From Planctomycetota bacterium (GTDB lineage Bacteria > Planctomycetota > Phycisphaerae > Phycisphaerales > Phycisphaeraceae): DNA of 6,821 bases. The notes beneath the pieces were generated by a model. That model worked only from the letters and a program-made list of their open reading frames with translations, made no database searches and had not been told where the DNA came from. The position numbers and the translations under genes are program-made. The stretch lies in assembly GCA_029267795.1 (NCBI GenBank), contig JAJUHR010000099.1, positions 1 to 6,821 of the forward strand. The letters are read 5' to 3'. The stretch's first letter is position 1, and each line of letters opens with the position of its first letter. Below, piece after piece: positions 1 to 6,184 of this stretch.

Positions 1-1151
1 CCCAGGCCCAGGAGTTCCAGGCTCGGGCGCACCCCCAGTTCGAGGTACGTACCTAGGTCGCTGTGCGGCGGGTCGTTGCCGGCGTCCGACTCGCCCTCGG
101 CCTCAAAGACGACCAAGGCGTACGGCCACCACTGGGATGGGTAATTGGGGTCCCCGTCGTCGAACGTAATGCGGAGCTCGACCTGATGGACGTCGTTGAG
201 CTGATCGTTTGTGCCGACGCGGTTGACGTAAGCCAGGTCGAAGGTCCAGGCGTCGAAGGCGCGCACCGCGAAGCCGCCGATAAAATCCAGCTCGTAGAAC
301 TTGTCCCGCCCGCCGGCCAAGTCCCTGCCGGTGTCGCCGAAGTGATGGCTGCTGCGAGCGCCGACCCTCAGGTCGATCCCGTCGAGCCAGGATTCTTCAT
401 CGCCCTGGATGACGTTCAAGGTGACGTCGGCGCGGGGCTGGACGATCATGTCGCTGTTGTCTTGGCCGATGCCGTGGTAGTAGTAGGCGTTGGTGAAGTC
501 GATCCCCGCCGAGAGGAAGGGGATCCAATTCGGTTCGCCGTCGTGGGTCAGCTCGCTCTGGACCACCGGCATGCGCAGGTGCTGGCGGACCACCCCCGCC
601 TGCGGCGGAGCTGGGCCCGACAGGCCATCCGGCGACTCGGCTGCGACCGCGTCGGGTAAACGGCCCTGCGTGAACCAAAGGGTTGCGTACGTAGCCCCAA
701 CCAAGGTGATGGTGATGTTGAGGTCGTCGGTGGCTGCGATCAGGCGCTGCCAATCCGGTTGAAGCGAGGCGGGTTCTGCCCGATCCACGGCCAGGCGTGG
801 CTGATCCGGACGACCGTCGAGCGCCAACTGCACGTCCTGACGGGGAACCGTCGGTATGGGGAGCTCAACGTTCACTGAACGCAAGACACACTGGCGGGCG
901 TCTGAAGCGATTCGGGCATAAAGCACGTTGCCCGCAACCGCAGATCGGCGAAGGACGATCTGAGGGTCGCCGGTGCGCTCATCCCCTACGAAAACCGCTT
1001 TGGTGGTTTCGGTGGTGACCGCCCACGACCGGTTCTGAGGTGCTTCGGCCAAGATCGGTTGGGCCGCTGCCAACTGGCCATTTGCCCACACCATCAAGAA
1101 AAGCACCCCGAATCGACCTGCCCCCAGCGTCCCGCCGACCCCGAACCTCAT
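1..1151 (-). CDS. Secreted outer-membrane beta-barrel protein of unknown function (C-terminus beyond window edge)
   Basis: The frame is open from the ATG at 1151 to the left edge with no stop: 383 codons visible, 3' end cut. An AAGGAAG Shine-Dalgarno lies just upstream. Residues 1-30 look like a Sec signal peptide: hydrophobic GVLFLMVW, then LAAAQP with likely cleavage after AAA. Residues 31-200 are a hydrophilic region I cannot assign. From about 208 the pattern changes to alternating polar and hydrophobic strands rich in Tyr, Phe and Gly, as in beta-barrels: PFLSAGIDFTNAYYYHGIG, GIDLRVGARS, FYELDFIGGFAVRAF, HQVELRITF, YALVVFEAEGE, GTYLELGVRP. The FTNAY..HGI and GTYLELGV.P pattern resembles uncharacterised outer-membrane proteins distantly like TorF/gcw_chp putative porins. 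That family link is from memory and unconfirmed. The gene diverges from the WbaP-like gene across a 612-base gap, so co-regulation is possible but not shown. Confidence 0.8.
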   Translation of the reverse strand, partial: MRFGVGGTLGAGRFGVLFLMVWANGQLAAAQPILAEAPQNRSWAVTTETTKAVFVGDERTGDPQIVLRRSAVAGNVLYARIASDARQCVLRSVNVELPIPTVPRQDVQLALDGRPDQPRLAVDRAEPASLQPDWQRLIAATDDLNITITLVGATYATLWFTQGRLPDAVAAESPDGLSGPAPPQAGVVRQHLRMPVVQSELTHDGEPNWIPFLSAGIDFTNAYYYHGIGQDNSDMIVQPRADVTLNVIQGDEESWLDGIDLRVGARSSHHFGDTGRDLAGGRDKFYELDFIGGFAVRAFDAWTFDLAYVNRVGTNDQLNDVHQVELRITFDDGDPNYPSQWWPYALVVFEAEGESDAGNDPPHSDLGTYLELGVRPSLELLGL

Positions 1152-1763
1152 AGCGCTTCCTTTCCAGTCCAGGCGGCCGGTCCACTCCCGGCTGCGATAC
1201 GCCGTCCCGTCCCACGACCGGGTTGACCTGGGGATCGCTCCGTCTCGTGCCCGCGAACAGCAGACGTTGGCTTTCGGAGCTGATATATTGGCCAAGTGTA
1301 CCAACGGGAGCGGGAGGAGTCGAAGCGACGCGCTCGGGGCGGGGCTGAGCAAGGTGAGCAACGATCTGTCGCCGGGGTGCAAAGGCACTTAGCCGCTGCA
1401 GGCCAAGCCGGAGGGCACCTCGGGCAATCAAGCGTCGCAATTACCCGATCCGATCTTGTAAACTCCCGCGAGAACGGCGCGATGGCACTGGGAGGTGTGT
1501 GCCACAACCGCCAGCCCAGTTGATCGACCCGGGGAATTGTCCACAATGCCTTGGTCCGCGGGTGGGACGGCGGGGGTGACGATCGACACTATCGGACCCC
1601 AAAAAATCTCGGTGACCAACGGTATCCAGGCGGTGAACGATCCGATGGAAATCAAACGCACGGGCAGTGAACACGCCGGTGTATCGCCGCCACGCGAGGG
1701 CATCCCAGACCAAGCAAGGGAACCGGCAAGGACGTCGGGCACCCATCAACGACAGGGGCGAGC
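1152..1763. other. Divergent intergenic region, no convincing gene
   Basis: This 612-base spacer separates the divergent barrel and WbaP-like genes and should hold promoters for both. Short open frames occur on both strands but lack a suitable ribosome site or recognisable protein features. Visible structure includes a small dyad ATTGT-CC-ACAAT at 1536-1547. A weak sigma-70-like pair overlaps it: TTGATC at 1520-1525, 16 bases, then CACAAT at 1542-1547. A hairpin, CTTAGCC-gctgca-GGCCAAG with one A-C mismatch, lies at 1388-1407. An AT-rich spot, TGATATATTGGCCAA, lies at 1281-1295. None is strong enough to name a promoter for either gene. Confidence 0.5.
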
Positions 1764-3254
1764 ATGACCGAGACTAACGCAGGGATTGGGATCTACACCG
1801 GGTATGAAACGTATGGGCCCGCCTCCGTAACTGCCCCGCGCGGTGTTGGCGTGCCTCAGCCGCAGACGCAACCGCTGCTGACCACCACGTTGATCGTGGC
1901 GGCGGACCTGTTGGGCCTGACCGTGGCGGTGTCGGCAGGCCTGTGCCTGGGTGGCTGCGCCGGGTCCGGATCGCTGATTGGGCTGTTGGGTTCGATCTGG
2001 CCGTTCCCGATGGTGATGCTGATCGCCTTCGGGGCCAGCGGGTTATACCCCGGCGTGGCGATCGCCCCCGCCGCGGAGTTGCGGCTGATCACGTACACGC
2101 TGACGGGCGTGTACGCGGTCATCGGTGCGGGCCTGATGTTTGGGGGTCTGCCGCCGCTGGCCACGTGGGGCAGCTTGGCGATCGGGTGGGCGTTGTCTTG
2201 CGTTCTGGTCCCGGCGGGCCGGTGGACGTTGCGTGCGGCGTGCTCGTCCCGTCCCTGGTGGGGCCAATCGGTGGTGGTGGTCGGGGCCGGCTCTTCGCAG
2301 CGTGACACCATCCGCGCGCTGCAGCGTGAACCGGCGTTTGGGCTTAAGCCCATCGCGGTCCTGGACGACCAAACGCCGAACCGTCGCCCCGTGCGGGGCG
2401 TGCCGGTGGTGGGCGGCTTGGACCAGGCGGAGGCGCTGAGCCAGGAGCTGGGCGTGCATTACGCCGTGTTGACGGGCGACGCCGATCCGCAAGGCGATCT
2501 GGCCGACCGTCTCGCGGACAGCCAACACTATTTCTCTCGCACGCTAGTGTTGCCCGATACGCTCGGGTTGCCGCGGTTATGGGCCGCGTCTTCGGGCCCG
2601 TTCGGCCAGGGCTTCTCCTGGCCAAGCTCCCTGTCGCGCACTCGACGCGAGTTGGTCAAGCGCTTGTGGGAACTGCCGCTGACGCTGCTGCTGTTTGCCG
2701 CCGTGTTACCGCTGATCGGCCTGGTTGCTCTGCTGGTGCGATTGGACTCGCCCGGGCCGATTTTCTATGGCCACGTCCGCATCGGGCGGGGCGGTCGAAG
2801 GTTCAAGGCGTGGAAGTTCCGCTCGATGGTCGAAAACGCCGACGAGGTCCTGCAGCAATACTTGGCGGCGCATCCCCGGCTGCGTGAGGAGTGGGATCGC
2901 AACCAGAAGATCAAGGACGACCCGCGGATCACCCGCATCGGCCGATTCCTCCGCCGCACGAGCTTGGACGAGCTACCCCAGATCTGGAACGTGCTCAAGG
3001 GCGAGATGACCCTGATCGGCCCACGCCCGATCATCGAATCGGAGATCCCGCGCTATGGCGACATGTTCGACCTGTATCTGCAGGCTAAACCCGGGCTCAG
3101 CGGCCTGTGGCAGGTCTCGGGACGCAACAACACGACCTATCGGGAGCGCGTCAGCCTCGACGCGTACTACATCCGCAACGCCAACGTTTGGCTGGACCTG
3201 TATATCCTCGCGCGCACCGTCGGGGTGGTGTTGACCGGCTACGGGGCGTATTGA
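1764..3254 (+). CDS. wbaP: Undecaprenyl-phosphate sugar-1-phosphate transferase, WbaP type
   Basis: This is a 496-residue membrane polyprenyl-phosphate hexose-1-phosphate transferase that starts polysaccharide repeat-unit assembly by moving a sugar phosphate from a UDP-sugar to undecaprenyl phosphate. Hydrophobic segments at about 41-60, 71-90, 107-125 and 135-152 form the membrane domain. Residues 169-240 (SVVVVGAGSSQRDTIRAL onward) are a Rossmann-like middle domain. The catalytic domain covers about 296-496: a hydrophobic re-entrant-type helix at 303-326, DSPGPIF at 328-334, KFRSM at 351-355, the LDELPQIWNV motif with the Asp402-Glu403 dyad, LIGPRP at 417-422 and KPGLSGLWQVSGR at 442-454. 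In this family the Asp forms the phosphosugar intermediate. ATG 1764 is the only possible start: an in-frame TGA at 1668 has no start codon after it, and AGGGG lies five bases upstream. The C-terminal GAY ending fits WbaP-like enzymes, usually galactose- or glucose-1-phosphate transferases, but the sugar cannot be read from sequence. Confidence 0.93.
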   Translation: MTETNAGIGIYTGYETYGPASVTAPRGVGVPQPQTQPLLTTTLIVAADLLGLTVAVSAGLCLGGCAGSGSLIGLLGSIWPFPMVMLIAFGASGLYPGVAIAPAAELRLITYTLTGVYAVIGAGLMFGGLPPLATWGSLAIGWALSCVLVPAGRWTLRAACSSRPWWGQSVVVVGAGSSQRDTIRALQREPAFGLKPIAVLDDQTPNRRPVRGVPVVGGLDQAEALSQELGVHYAVLTGDADPQGDLADRLADSQHYFSRTLVLPDTLGLPRLWAASSGPFGQGFSWPSSLSRTRRELVKRLWELPLTLLLFAAVLPLIGLVALLVRLDSPGPIFYGHVRIGRGGRRFKAWKFRSMVENADEVLQQYLAAHPRLREEWDRNQKIKDDPRITRIGRFLRRTSLDELPQIWNVLKGEMTLIGPRPIIESEIPRYGDMFDLYLQAKPGLSGLWQVSGRNNTTYRERVSLDAYYIRNANVWLDLYILARTVGVVLTGYGAY

Positions 3255-3304
3255 ACGATCTCTTGCAGCGAACCGTAAGTACGATCAAAAACCCCCGGCC
3301 TCCC

Positions 3305-3358
3305 GAATCCCCCCGGAAACCCTCGGAATCCCCTGGAATCCCTCGGAACAGCCCTCCC
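3305..3358. repeat. Short degenerate period-10 tandem repeat (GGAAnCCCnn)
   Basis: GGAA recurs exactly every ten bases at 3315, 3325, 3335 and 3345. The units are GGAAACCCTC, GGAATCCCCT and GGAATCCCTC, with a degraded copy before them (GAATCCCCCC from 3305) and a longer one after (GGAACAGCCCTCCC). The tract lies in the convergent spacer, 50 bases after the WbaP-like stop and just before the terminator. It is strongly strand-asymmetric: C-rich on plus, G-rich on minus. It probably lies in the 3' untranslated region. No function can be read from it. Confidence 0.6.
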
Positions 3359-3380
3359 GGAAAAAACCTAAACAACCCCC

Positions 3381-3425
3381 GGAACCGCCCGAAGAAAGAC
3401 CCGCTCCTGGGTTCGGTTCTTTTTT
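3381..3425 (+). terminator. Rho-independent terminator after the WbaP-like gene
   Basis: An inner stem, ACCC-gctcct-GGGT (3399-3412), is nested in an outer interrupted stem, GAACC/CGAA (from 3382) with TTCGGTTC (3412-3419). It is followed directly by a run of six T (3420-3425). It lies about 130-170 bases after the WbaP-like stop in a convergent spacer. The minus strand beyond the same stem is also T-rich (TTGTTTAGGTTTTTT), so it may also stop transcription of the export gene coming from the other side. Confidence 0.7.
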
Positions 3426-3440
3426 CCGGCGGGTGCCGAA

Positions 3441-4574
3441 TCAGTTGTTTCCGCCGTCGGCCAAGAACTGGACCTGTACGAACGGCTGTAGGGCAGCGCT
3501 GATCACCTGCAGGGTGGGGAGGATCTCGCGAATCGCGTCGTTCCACCGGCCCAGCTCGGTCCGCGGGACGTAGACGATGTCGCCGGCCATCAACGGGAAC
3601 GGCCACGCGGCCCCCTCGAGGACCCTGCGGAAGTCGATCACGATCAGTTCACCGCGGGTGGGCGATAGCGACCGGATGATGCCGATGCGCTTCAGGTCGG
3701 TGCCGGCTTTCAGCGGCCCGCCTGCCAGGGCGATCGCCTCGGTGAGGGTGAGCCGGCCGCGGATCATGGGCACGGCGCCGGGTCGGGCGACCTCGCCGAG
3801 GACGAACACCTGCTGATCCTTGCTGTCGGGCACGAAGATCGTGTCGTTGGGGTGCAGCCAGACGTTCTGGTCGAACGCCCCCTCGTGAAGCAAGCGGTAA
3901 ATATCCACGGGGAGCACGCGGTCGTTCCGCAGGACGCGTGCGCCGCGGATGTGCGCGTCGGGCTTGACCCCGTGCGCCAGGGCAATGGCCTGGACGAGGT
4001 TGGTCGGGCGGTCCATGTAATACACGCCTGGGCTGTTGAACTCCCCCACGAGGTAGAGGGGCTGGCTCTGGGGTTCGACGATCTCGACGACCACCCAGGG
4101 CTGTGAGATGTACTTCGCGTAGGCCTGCTGGAGTTTCTGCTGGATCTGACCGAGCGTCAGCCCGGCGACCTGGACCGATCCGACCAGGGGGAGTTGCACG
4201 GTCCCCGCGCCGTCGACGCGCGATCCCAAAGCCCGGTCGCCCGCCAGGACCGAACTGCTGAGCTTCGGGTCGCCGAATACGTTGACGAACAGCACATCGT
4301 TGGGGCCGACGATGTAGTCGGCGGGCGGGGCTTCCTGCTGCGCTGGAACGCGGACGGTCACCACTTGGCGGTCCACGACCGCCGGATGGGTGGCGGCCAG
4401 GTCGGGCTCGGGGGTTGTCGGCGATGGCGAGGCGGCGCTTGGGGCAGCGGTCGAGCCCTTGCCATGAAACGCCGATCCCGTGAAGACCGAGCAGCCCGCC
4501 GCTGCGCTCCAGGCCAGGAGCAGCGCCACGAGGCCGGGTCTTCGAATCGCGTGTGGGTGAACGCGAAGGCGCAT
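3441..4574 (-). CDS. Polysaccharide export outer-membrane lipoprotein, Wza family
   Basis: This gene encodes a 377-residue lipoprotein of the Wza/polysaccharide export family, which forms the outer-membrane exit channel for capsule or exopolysaccharide. The N-terminus has basic residues, the hydrophobic stretch LVALLLAWSAAAG and then Cys, giving an AAGC lipobox with lipidation at Cys28. A Ser/Thr/Pro/Ala-rich linker follows to about residue 80. The poly-export domain (about 83-165) starts at DYIVGPNDVLFVNVFGD and includes GTVQLPLVGSVQVAGLTL. Two SLBB-type domains follow: LYLVGEFNSPGVYYM onward (about 168-245) and VFVLGEVARPGAVPM onward (about 250-340). The C-terminal WNDAIREILPTLQVISAAL helix would match the segment that spans the outer membrane in Wza. 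An in-frame ATG at 4589 would add five residues but has no ribosome site. The ATG at 4574 has GGAG nine bases upstream and is preferred. It is convergent with the WbaP-like gene and divergent from pseB. The partner co-polymerase (Wzc-type) is not in view. Confidence 0.92.
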   Translation of the reverse strand: MRLRVHPHAIRRPGLVALLLAWSAAAGCSVFTGSAFHGKGSTAAPSAASPSPTTPEPDLAATHPAVVDRQVVTVRVPAQQEAPPADYIVGPNDVLFVNVFGDPKLSSSVLAGDRALGSRVDGAGTVQLPLVGSVQVAGLTLGQIQQKLQQAYAKYISQPWVVVEIVEPQSQPLYLVGEFNSPGVYYMDRPTNLVQAIALAHGVKPDAHIRGARVLRNDRVLPVDIYRLLHEGAFDQNVWLHPNDTIFVPDSKDQQVFVLGEVARPGAVPMIRGRLTLTEAIALAGGPLKAGTDLKRIGIIRSLSPTRGELIVIDFRRVLEGAAWPFPLMAGDIVYVPRTELGRWNDAIREILPTLQVISAALQPFVQVQFLADGGNN

Positions 4575-4583
4575 AAGCACGCA

Positions 4584-4587
4584 CTCC
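4584..4587 (-). promoter_or_regulatory. Ribosome binding site (GGAG) fixing the export-gene start
   Basis: Reading the minus strand, GGAG ends nine bases before the ATG at 4574, and it overlaps the alternative upstream ATG at 4589. No purine-rich site precedes that upstream ATG, so the downstream start is favoured. Confidence 0.6.
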
Positions 4588-4690
4588 ATTCAAGCCACGG
4601 GGCAACCGAGGCGAGCGGCCAAGCCGCGGGCCATGGGACGGCGGGAGCACAACCGGGGCCGCAATTTAACGGACGCCTTGCACAAAGCAA

Positions 4691-4734
4691 ACCATCGATG
4701 CGTCCGGCCCGGCCCGCATCGTGGTATAGCCACG
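4691..4734. repeat. Two overlapping inverted repeats between divergent promoters
   Basis: Dyad A pairs ACCA-t-CGATGCG (4691-4702) with CGCATCGTGGT (4715-4725): eleven base pairs, one bulged T, and a 12-base GC-rich loop. Dyad B is CGTGG-tatag-CCACG (4720-4734), a perfect five-base-pair stem. They share CGTGG, so as RNA they would exclude each other. Dyad B ends seven bases before the -35 box of the plus promoter, a typical place for an activator or repressor site. Confidence 0.55.
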
Positions 4735-4741
4735 GTCGGCG

Positions 4742-4770
4742 TTGACACCCCGCCGCCATCGAATTAGCAT
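4742..4770 (+). promoter_or_regulatory. Sigma-70-type promoter driving the pseB leader
   Basis: A perfect TTGACA at 4742-4747 is followed, after the optimal 17-base spacer, by TAGCAT at 4765-4770 (four of six matches to TATAAT). Transcription would start near 4777. It points toward pseB, leaving about 400 untranslated bases before the gene. It is the clearest promoter in the window. Confidence 0.6.
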
Positions 4771-4776
4771 CGCCTC

Positions 4777-5164
4777 GCTTGGTCCGTGGGCCAGCTCTTC
4801 GTCTGGTGATCAAGCCAGCCATCCATGATACGGCAGCGATGGGCCGAGTTGTGCCGGGAGCGTGGGGCCGTGGCACGGGCCCGGCGGGGGGTATTAGAGG
4901 CTCGCGGTGTTTAGAGCACGCGATGGCACATCGCCTTAGCCGTTTCGCGACGCTACGCTCAGCTCGGCGATGGGCTGGCAAAGCAACGATCCCTGGCGAC
5001 GCTTCGGCCAGCGGCTTGATCGGCCGGCGGGGTGCCATTTCGGCATCAGCGGCGAAGTGCCCAGCCCCTTACCTGTGACCGGCGTTACGTTTTTTTCAGG
5101 GAGCGAGGGTCGTGTCCCAAGCCCGGTGAGAATACTGTTGCCTTGATGGGACCACCGCCCCATC
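4777..5164 (+). ncRNA. Candidate structured leader or small RNA upstream of pseB
   Basis: This stretch between the promoter and the pseB ribosome site has no credible gene but several stems. GGG[g]CCGT-ggc-ACGG[g]CCC lies at 4864-4882. A perfect GCGATG-gca-CATCGC lies at 4920-4934. CAGCTC/GGGCTG with a GGCGAT loop lies near 4960-4977, and CTGGC/GCCAG lies near 4992-5010. A terminator-like hairpin plus T7 closes the set at 5075-5096. A promoter, about 320 structured bases and a terminator fit either a free small RNA or a leader with attenuation. GC-rich DNA forms hairpins by chance, and I recognise no known RNA family (no c-di-GMP-I, tmRNA, SRP or RNase P core), so this is tentative. Confidence 0.25.
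5075..5096 (+). terminator. Terminator-like hairpin with T7 tract inside the pseB leader
   Basis: GTGAC-CGGC-GTTAC (5075-5088) forms a five-base-pair stem with one G-T pair and is followed, one base later, by seven T (5090-5096). The stem is short, so termination may be weak or conditional. It lies about 70 bases before the pseB ribosome site, where an attenuator would be expected. Confidence 0.35.
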
Positions 5165-5168
5165 CGGA
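5165..5168 (+). promoter_or_regulatory. Ribosome binding site (GGAG) for pseB
   Basis: GGAG lies 11 bases before the ATG at 5180 but only two bases before the in-frame TTG at 5171. The spacing therefore selects the ATG, which also gives the MFNN... start usual for this family. Confidence 0.6.
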
Positions 5169-5179
5169 GTTTGGGTTTG

Positions 5180-6184
5180 ATGTTTAACAATCGATCGGTA
5201 TTGATCACCGGCGGGACCGGTTCCTTCGGCAAACAGATGGTCAAAACCATCCTCGAGCGTTACCAGCCGCACCGGCTGATCGTTTTCTCTCGGGACGAGC
5301 TGAAGCAGTTTGAGATGGAGCAGTCGCTGCCGGTCGCCCGTCACAAGTGCCTGCGGTACTTCATCGGGGACGTGCGCGACCAGCAGAGGCTGGAGGAGGC
5401 GTTCCGTGGGGTGGACGTGGTGCTGCACGCGGCGGCGCTGAAGCAGGTGCCCACTGCCGAGTACAACCCGTTCGAGGCGGTGCAGACCAACGTGTTCGGG
5501 GCGCAGAACGTGATCCGGGCGGCGATCCGCCAGCAGGTCCCGTCGGTCATCGCCCTGAGCACGGACAAAGCGGCGAACCCAATCAACCTCTACGGGGCGA
5601 CCAAGCTCTGCTCGGACAAGCTGTTCGTCGCGGGCAACTCGATGGCCGGGGCCAGCGGCCCGCGGTTCTCCGTGGTGCGGTACGGCAACGTGCTGGGCAG
5701 CCGGGGCTCGGTCGTGCCGTTTTTCCTCAAGAAGAAGGCCGAGGGCACCCTGCCGATCACCGATCCGAACATGACGCGGTTCTCCATCACGCTGCAGGAG
5801 GGGGTGGATTTCGTGCTGGGCTGCCTGCAGCGGATGCGCGGCGGGGAGATCTTTGTGCCCAAGCTTCCCAGCTACCGGATCCTGGACATGGCCAAGGCGA
5901 TCGCCCCGGAAGCGCAGACGAAGGTCGTGGGCATCCGTCCCGGCGAGAAGGTGCACGAGGTGTTGGTGCCGGCGGACGAAGCCTGGCACACGCTGGAGTT
6001 TGCCGACCACTTCGTGATCCAACCCACTCAGGCGTGGTGGAGCCACGGGGAATACTTTGCTGCCGAGGGCGGCCGGCCGTGCCCGGTGGGGTTCAGTTAT
6101 TCCAGCGGCAACAACTCCCATTGGCTGAGCGTCGAGGATATCCGGTCCCTGGTCGACCGTTATTGTGCCGAGCACGGGTTATGA
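5180..6184 (+). CDS. pseB: UDP-N-acetylglucosamine 4,6-dehydratase (inverting), PseB
   Basis: This is a 334-residue soluble, NADP-dependent short-chain dehydrogenase/reductase-type enzyme. PseB enzymes convert UDP-GlcNAc to UDP-2-acetamido-2,6-dideoxy-beta-L-arabino-hexos-4-ulose by 4,6-dehydration with C5 inversion, the first step toward pseudaminic acid. The N-terminal LITGGTGSFGKQ (8-19) is the dinucleotide-binding glycine motif, and GDVRD lies at 63-67. The catalytic set is ALSTDKA with Asp129-Lys130 and YGATK with Tyr138-Lys142, matching the Asp-Lys and Tyr-x3-Lys residues of FlaA1/PseB. VVRYGNVLGSRGSVVP (165-180) and GIRPGEKVHE (251-260) are also family hallmarks. The short form without membrane helices, together with the adjacent pseC, argues against the membrane-anchored CapD-like retaining dehydratases. 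The TTG at 5171 would add three residues but lacks proper ribosome-site spacing. It overlaps pseC by four bases, indicating translational coupling. It is preceded by an unusually long leader. Confidence 0.95.
   Translation: MFNNRSVLITGGTGSFGKQMVKTILERYQPHRLIVFSRDELKQFEMEQSLPVARHKCLRYFIGDVRDQQRLEEAFRGVDVVLHAAALKQVPTAEYNPFEAVQTNVFGAQNVIRAAIRQQVPSVIALSTDKAANPINLYGATKLCSDKLFVAGNSMAGASGPRFSVVRYGNVLGSRGSVVPFFLKKKAEGTLPITDPNMTRFSITLQEGVDFVLGCLQRMRGGEIFVPKLPSYRILDMAKAIAPEAQTKVVGIRPGEKVHEVLVPADEAWHTLEFADHFVIQPTQAWWSHGEYFAAEGGRPCPVGFSYSSGNNSHWLSVEDIRSLVDRYCAEHGL

Larger units (their letters stand above)
4575..4741. promoter_or_regulatory. Upstream region of the export gene, with a weak minus-strand promoter candidate
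   Basis: This stretch should contain the promoter of the minus-strand export gene. The best candidate reads, on the minus strand, TTGCTT, then 15-16 bases, then TTAAAT/TAAATT, around 4665-4695. It has three of six matches at -35 and four of six at -10, so it is weak. A short hairpin, GCGGC-CAA-GCCGC (about 4613-4625), would fall in the transcript leader. The -35 half of this candidate touches the left arm of the dyad starting at 4691. Confidence 0.3.

Noticed and set aside
63..659. 198-codon open frame on the plus strand
   Set aside because: It is antisense to the barrel gene, whose minus frame is open across 383 codons and has a signal peptide and barrel pattern. This frame shows no recognisable protein features.
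1428..1749. Two overlapping minus-strand frames of 102-104 codons in the divergent spacer
   Set aside because: They overlap each other in different frames, have no clear ribosome site and show no recognisable motif.
1495..1767. 90-codon frame on plus whose stop overlaps the WbaP-like start as ATGA
   Set aside because: It starts at a GTG with the purine run directly against it, the product is low in structure and hydrophobic core, and a 104-codon frame overlaps it on the other strand. The ATGA overlap is probably chance.
3649..4650. 333-codon minus-strand frame overlapping the export gene
   Set aside because: It is an Arg/Pro/Gly-rich shadow frame of high-GC coding DNA, while the overlapping frame encodes a complete Wza-family protein.
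4684..4734. Resemblance to a c-di-GMP-I (GEMM) riboswitch because of GCAAACC followed by a hairpin
   Set aside because: The required GGGACGCAAAGCC-type second core strand is missing after the stem, and the element lies upstream of the plus promoter.
4973..5010. GGCAAAGC followed by GGCGACGC in the pseB leader, another possible c-di-GMP-I core
   Set aside because: The two segments do not flank a pairing stem and the second core is too divergent. An Infernal scan would settle it.
4779..5078. 99-codon plus frame inside the pseB leader
   Set aside because: The composition is Ala/Arg/Gly-rich without domains or signal, and the start lies almost at the predicted transcription start with no room for a ribosome site. 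The possibility of a leader peptide is kept only as a refutation test.
5096..6175. 359-codon minus-strand frame antisense to pseB
   Set aside because: It is His/Arg/Leu-rich shadow translation. The plus frame carries all PseB motifs.
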